A stretch of DNA of 27,513 nucleotides, taken from IMG/VR virus record IMGVR_UViG_3300020000_000055, positions 1 through 27,513 of that record; one strand, given 5' to 3'. The notes under the pieces were generated by a model that had not been told where the DNA came from, made no database searches, and saw only the letters and a program-made list of their open reading frames with translations. Origin of the DNA: a virus. Made by a program: the position numbers and the translations under genes. Positions 24,284-27,513 of the stretch are shown here, piece by piece (position 1 is the stretch's first letter; every line of letters begins with the position of its first letter).

Positions 24284-24622
24284 ATGCGAAAATTTCTAAT
24301 TTGCTTTATGATACCGTGTTGTACGTTTTCAACTGCCAGTTTCGCTTCTGACAGGGCACCAACTAAAAAAGCTGAATATGGTTATTCAATAACTATAATT
24401 GAAAATCAAAATCAGGAAATTCCTGAAATTCAAAACAACTTGTATTGCTTGAATGAATATATTGAGTGGCGGGAAAGTGAAAACTTATCTACTATAAAAA
24501 TAAATAAAATTCATTTTCAATTACATACAAGTAAAAATTTGCAAAAAGTCTCACATGAAAAAAAATTGATAAGAGCGACAATTAGGTATCTACCGTATTG
24601 CTCTAATCATAGTTTAAATTAA
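24284..24622 (+). CDS. Small secreted protein (moron-like), unknown function
   Basis: A 112-aa protein with an N-terminal signal peptide: MRKFLICFMIPCCTF then a small-residue end TASFA, so cleavage near residue 22-24 is likely. The mature part (~88 aa) is polar with two further Cys residues (LYCLNEY and YLPYCSN), compatible with a disulfide in the periplasm or outside. It is the only exported protein in the window, follows the glycosylation cassette by 55 bp and ends just before the bidirectional terminator. A TATATTTA sequence at 24247-24254 is a weak -7-like box, so it may be separately transcribed. No known family recognised. Confidence 0.55.
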   Translation: MRKFLICFMIPCCTFSTASFASDRAPTKKAEYGYSITIIENQNQEIPEIQNNLYCLNEYIEWRESENLSTIKINKIHFQLHTSKNLQKVSHEKKLIRATIRYLPYCSNHSLN

Positions 24623-24643
24623 AAAGTAAGACCTTTAAATTAT

Positions 24644-24681
24644 AAAAAATCCGATGTGAGATTACTTACATCGGATTTTTT
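24644..24681. terminator. Bidirectional rho-independent terminator
   Basis: Left arm AAAAAATCCGATGTGAG (24644-24660), loop ATTA, right arm CTTACATCGGATTTTTT (24665-24681). The core 12 bp pair with one G-T wobble, and an A-run on one side and a T-run on the other give each strand a terminator. It separates the plus-strand cassette from the minus-strand terL, whose stop TAA begins at 24683. Confidence 0.9.
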
Positions 24682-26729
24682 TATAATATTATTCTTCCTA
24701 CAGCAATATCTACATATTCCTTCCAAGTAAAATTACTTCTTTTTAATTTTTTTGCCAGGTCAAAAACTATAATATCTAATAAGACTTTTGAATAAATAAA
24801 ACAATCCCATAAGTGATTTTGCCTCATTGCATTTATCTTAACCCACCTCATTCCAGTAATTTGACCATCTGCTCCTTTTTCCTCAACTCTATGCTCTGCA
24901 GCAAAATGTTCATAAAAGTTCTCATACATATATAATCCTGATGAAGGAATTGGAAAATTCATAAACCAATGAGGCTGTTGTTCATCATTATTTTCATCCC
25001 ATCTTAGATTTATCATCTCAGCAACTTCATCTTTAACTTTATTTCCCATTACTAAATAGAGATTAGGTCTTTCTTTACCAACATTAAATGTTCGAATATT
25101 GGCATTTATTTTTAAAAATTTTTCTGAATCTCCTTTTAAGCATACTATATTTTGCCTAGTGTCAACATATTCATATGCATAATTAGTGTATTGACCAGTA
25201 TCAACACCGGTAATAGCTATTATCATTCTTCTATCAGTATCAGTAAAAAAATCCATGTTTCTGATTTTATCAAATTCTGGCCAAACACTATTTGGCCTAT
25301 TATGCTCATAAGTTGAACGAATTCTATCTATTTTATATTTCATCGCGTTCTCCATAGGAATAAAAGTCCCAATACTACCATGTGAAATGCTATAACTTGC
25401 TCCTGTTTCACTCCATGCGGTTATTAAATAATCCAATCTAGCATCTTCAACTTTACCATTCAAATCACAAGCACAGGTTAATAAAACAATTTTGCCATTT
25501 CCATCTTTTATAGATAAAGATTCTGGTATAGTTAATATTTGATAGGGCCTAGTGTTCTTTTGAAGTTTATTTGCATTAATTTCTTGCCCTTCATCTTTAA
25601 ATGTTTCTCCTAATACTAAATTTGTAAATGTTTTTGCCTTGGCAATTCTTATTGGTTGATTTTCAGGATATGCATCAATATATTGGTTAACATAATGTCT
25701 CCAACCAAACATACCTGGGGGAGCATATAAAGAAGATATTTGATAGGAATAATAGCCTTCATCTTTAGGTTCGGCGGTTGGCTCCCATCTACCAGCTAAG
25801 TTCATTTCAAATTTAGTTTCATCAGTAAAAAAATTAGAACATTTTTGACATATATAGCCAACACTACTCTGTATTAAACGACCTTTTTGATCTGTTTTCC
25901 AATAAATACCTGCCTTTTCTTTACTATCAATATCAACAGACCATAAAAGAATAATATATTCTTTACAAACTGGGCATGGAACATGATAGCGTCTTTGATC
26001 TCCCATTAAATAAACATCTTCAATGTTACTTCCATCTGCCAATTCGGGTGTAGATATAAAATATGCTTTCATTTTACTATCATATGCAGCATGTCTTTGT
26101 AATATCAATTCAAATATGCTTCCTGATTGTTTTGAACTAGATTTAGCCTTTTCATAATCATCATTAAAACTAAATTGAATCGAACGTTGTGCAAGTAATT
26201 TATGATTTGTAGCACTACCTGACACCATACTACCTCCTGGAAATTCTTTGCTTTTATTAGTATCACCAGTCCTCATATTTTTTTTTCGTATTACATTGGG
26301 CCTAATTAGTGGTCTTAATCCAGCACTATCAATCATTTGGTCAACTCTACCCATAGCTTCTTCAGATAATTCAGCGTGCCCCGTAAGAAACATTATATTA
26401 CCCGGGTTTTGAGATATTATCCAACCTTGTCCAGGATAAATAACTCCAGTACTAAAACCAATTTGGGCTCCCTTTTTACATGCAATAACTTTTGCTGGAT
26501 GATTTGGGCTTAAACAATCTATTATTTCTCTACAATATGGTGTTTTGTCATATGAAAATCTACCAGGAAAAGCACTTACTTCTGATGTAAGGATAATATT
26601 TTGTTCGGCCCATTGAGATGGGCTTATATTAGACAGATACAATAATGAGCTATCCAACAGTTCTTCCAACTGTTTCTCATAAAATATCTTATTCTCTTTC
26701 CCCAACTCCTTTAGTAGATGAGTATTCAT
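24681..26729 (-). CDS. Terminase large subunit (lambda gpA family)
   Basis: The 682-aa protein fits lambda gpA (641 aa). Walker A-like KKGAQIGFSTG at residues 85-95 and FSFNDDYEKA at 187-196 (D190/D191 Walker B) form the packaging ATPase; PCPVC (251-255) and CQKC (294-297) form the zinc ribbon of the GpA type. The nuclease half has CACDLNGKVEDARLDY (Asp422), ITGVDTGQ (Asp510) and NHLWDCFIYSKVLL (Asp642), the acidic metal-binding positions. It cuts concatemers at cos-like ends and pumps DNA. It overlaps the small subunit by 41 bp in another frame and ends at the shared terminator. Confidence 0.95.
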   Translation of the reverse strand: MNTHLLKELGKENKIFYEKQLEELLDSSLLYLSNISPSQWAEQNIILTSEVSAFPGRFSYDKTPYCREIIDCLSPNHPAKVIACKKGAQIGFSTGVIYPGQGWIISQNPGNIMFLTGHAELSEEAMGRVDQMIDSAGLRPLIRPNVIRKKNMRTGDTNKSKEFPGGSMVSGSATNHKLLAQRSIQFSFNDDYEKAKSSSKQSGSIFELILQRHAAYDSKMKAYFISTPELADGSNIEDVYLMGDQRRYHVPCPVCKEYIILLWSVDIDSKEKAGIYWKTDQKGRLIQSSVGYICQKCSNFFTDETKFEMNLAGRWEPTAEPKDEGYYSYQISSLYAPPGMFGWRHYVNQYIDAYPENQPIRIAKAKTFTNLVLGETFKDEGQEINANKLQKNTRPYQILTIPESLSIKDGNGKIVLLTCACDLNGKVEDARLDYLITAWSETGASYSISHGSIGTFIPMENAMKYKIDRIRSTYEHNRPNSVWPEFDKIRNMDFFTDTDRRMIIAITGVDTGQYTNYAYEYVDTRQNIVCLKGDSEKFLKINANIRTFNVGKERPNLYLVMGNKVKDEVAEMINLRWDENNDEQQPHWFMNFPIPSSGLYMYENFYEHFAAEHRVEEKGADGQITGMRWVKINAMRQNHLWDCFIYSKVLLDIIVFDLAKKLKRSNFTWKEYVDIAVGRIIL

Positions 26730-27351
26730 TTATAATGTTCTGTATGTTTTTTCTTGATTCATTAGCTCCATGCTTTATGGCTTCATTTACCATTAGAATA
26801 ATTTCACCCCTAAAATCAGCAACTTCAGCTCTTGTTAATCCCTTTTTAGCTGCTATTTTCACAAGTAAATTATCTGTAGCATGATGAAATGCCGTGCTAA
26901 TTGATTTAAAATGTTGAGCAAAAAGAGATTTAACTAAATCTGTTGGAATTACTTCACCTCTTTGCTTTTGCGCTTTTAATGTAAGTAAGGATGTTTCGGT
27001 TTCAATCTTGATATTTTGGAGCCGTAATCTTTTTTGGTCAAGCTCCCAATCTAAACTATCTGATTCCGGACCCGATATTTTTGGAGGTCTTGTTATTTCT
27101 TTAGGTAAAGATTTTTCTTTGATCGGTATATCATCCTCAACTTTAACTGATTTTTTTTTTGTTGGATTTGTCTTTTTTGATTTTTTCTCAAGGATTAATT
27201 TTCTCTTTTCTATGAATTTTTGATTTTGTGGCAATGAATCATCAATAAATTCACCTGAAAGTATAACGTTTTTTCTGGAAACGTATGTACTTAACTCCCT
27301 TGGCTTGATGCCACATTTGTCGCAAAAATCAGATTTTGAATGGAAAGGCAT
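26689..27351 (-). CDS. Terminase small subunit-like protein
   Basis: A 220-aa protein directly upstream of terL with a 41-bp overlap, the terS position. Residues 1-55 could form a winged-helix/HTH-type DNA-binding part (SDFCDKCGIKPRELSTYV). Residues 55-90 are a Lys-rich linker, and residues ~95-215 are a coiled-coil-like helical region with RLRLQNIKIETE and HHATDNLLVK that should oligomerise and bind the large subunit. The coding strand includes a ten-A run (27151-27160, reads as KKK) in the linker. Repeats upstream (27370-27466) could be its binding sites. Confidence 0.75.
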   Translation of the reverse strand: MPFHSKSDFCDKCGIKPRELSTYVSRKNVILSGEFIDDSLPQNQKFIEKRKLILEKKSKKTNPTKKKSVKVEDDIPIKEKSLPKEITRPPKISGPESDSLDWELDQKRLRLQNIKIETETSLLTLKAQKQRGEVIPTDLVKSLFAQHFKSISTAFHHATDNLLVKIAAKKGLTRAEVADFRGEIILMVNEAIKHGANESRKNIQNIINEYSSTKGVGERE

Positions 27352-27361
27352 ATGCTAATTA

Positions 27362-27396
27362 CAAAGATAGCAACAAAGCTTAAAAAAGGCAACAAA
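27362..27396 (-). promoter_or_regulatory. Promoter before the terminase genes
   Basis: Minus strand: TATCTTTG (exact TAnnTTTG; 27362-27369) lies 10 bp upstream of the terS ATG. A TTG lies 20 bp upstream of the box (27390-27392) and TTTG 23 bp upstream (27393-27396). The transcript leader would be very short. Confidence 0.5.
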
Positions 27397-27466
27397 AAGG
27401 CAACAAATATTTATAAATCGTTGTATTAAAGGCGTTTTATAATCTAGGCAACAAAAAGGTAACAAT
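27370..27466. repeat. Iteron-like GCAACAAA repeats upstream of terS
   Basis: Five GCAACAAA-like units start at 27370, 27389, 27400, 27448 and 27459 (the last is GTAACAAT). Two pairs have units exactly 11 bp apart, one helical turn, and the paired 19-bp segments GGCAACAAAAAGGCAACAA and GGCAACAAAAAGGTAACAA recur 59 bp apart. They could be a cosB-like terminase binding region or operator iterons. Confidence 0.55.
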
Positions 27467-27513
27467 AATTGAAATATGGGTATAGAGTAAAAATTTCGGG
27501 GCTTCGCATTTTT

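Noticed and set aside
27151-27160. Ten-A run in the terS coding strand as a possible transcriptional slippage site
   Set aside because: It encodes a plausible Lys-rich linker in frame, and no useful product in another frame was seen, so there is no reason to propose slippage beyond the run itself.
27421-27513. An attachment site, tRNA or integrase end at the right edge
   Set aside because: The visible sequence has only the GCAACAAA repeats and AT-rich DNA with a GGGGCTTCG segment; no cloverleaf, core repeat partner or integrase coding pattern was found.

Overview
The window is most of the structural (late) region of a tailed, contractile-tail (myovirus-type) bacteriophage or prophage, almost certainly of a low-GC Bacteroidota host. 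Evidence for the host group: the DNA is strongly AT-rich, gene starts lack recognisable Shine-Dalgarno sequences, and the best promoter candidates carry the Bacteroidota -7 element TAnnTTTG with a TTTG/TTG box about 20 bp upstream. The standard code with TGA as stop is used. No tRNA, CRISPR array, IS element, integrase or lysis gene was recognised.

Layout. Phage structural genes run leftward (minus strand) from the right end: small and large terminase (27351-24681); then, after an opposing block, the tail module: sheath, tube, tail-assembly chaperone with a clear -1 frameshift extension, tape measure, gp46/gp25-like wedge protein, a 229-aa unknown, baseplate J, gp48-like protein, a fibre-like protein, a 249-aa unknown, a gpN-like protein, a small LysM-like protein, a gpP-like hub and an HxH spike (19222-7377). 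The head module comes last: gpW-like joining protein, lambda-type portal, ClpP-like protease/scaffold, gpD-like decoration protein, major capsid protein E, connector-like small proteins and a tail-fibre gene cut off by the left end (7364-1). Genes are tightly packed; many start codons overlap the preceding stop as TAATG or ATGA. The head proteins resemble the lambda type, the tail proteins the Mu/P2 type, and the order terminase-tail-head is unusual.

Plus-strand genes. Two blocks oppose the structural genes. (1) 19288-24622 is a seven-gene cassette of about five glycosyltransferase-like proteins and two methyltransferase-like proteins (one FkbM type), followed by a small exported protein; it lies between the terminase and sheath genes, with its own Bacteroidota-type promoter and a strong bidirectional terminator shared with terL. 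(2) 5093-5449 encodes a 118-aa protein made of two ungapped copies of a ~40-residue ribbon-helix-helix-like unit, lying between the portal and protease genes.

The most interesting link is a 17-bp sequence, TGCATATGAAATGCATA, present next to both plus-strand promoters (5043-5059 in inverse orientation; 19283-19299). It suggests that the small tandem-repeat protein could be a regulator of both its own gene and the glycosylation cassette. Because the cassette has no membrane proteins, a flippase or a polyprenyl-phosphate transferase, modification of virion proteins or of an intracellular substrate looks more likely than classical O-antigen conversion, but this is inference.
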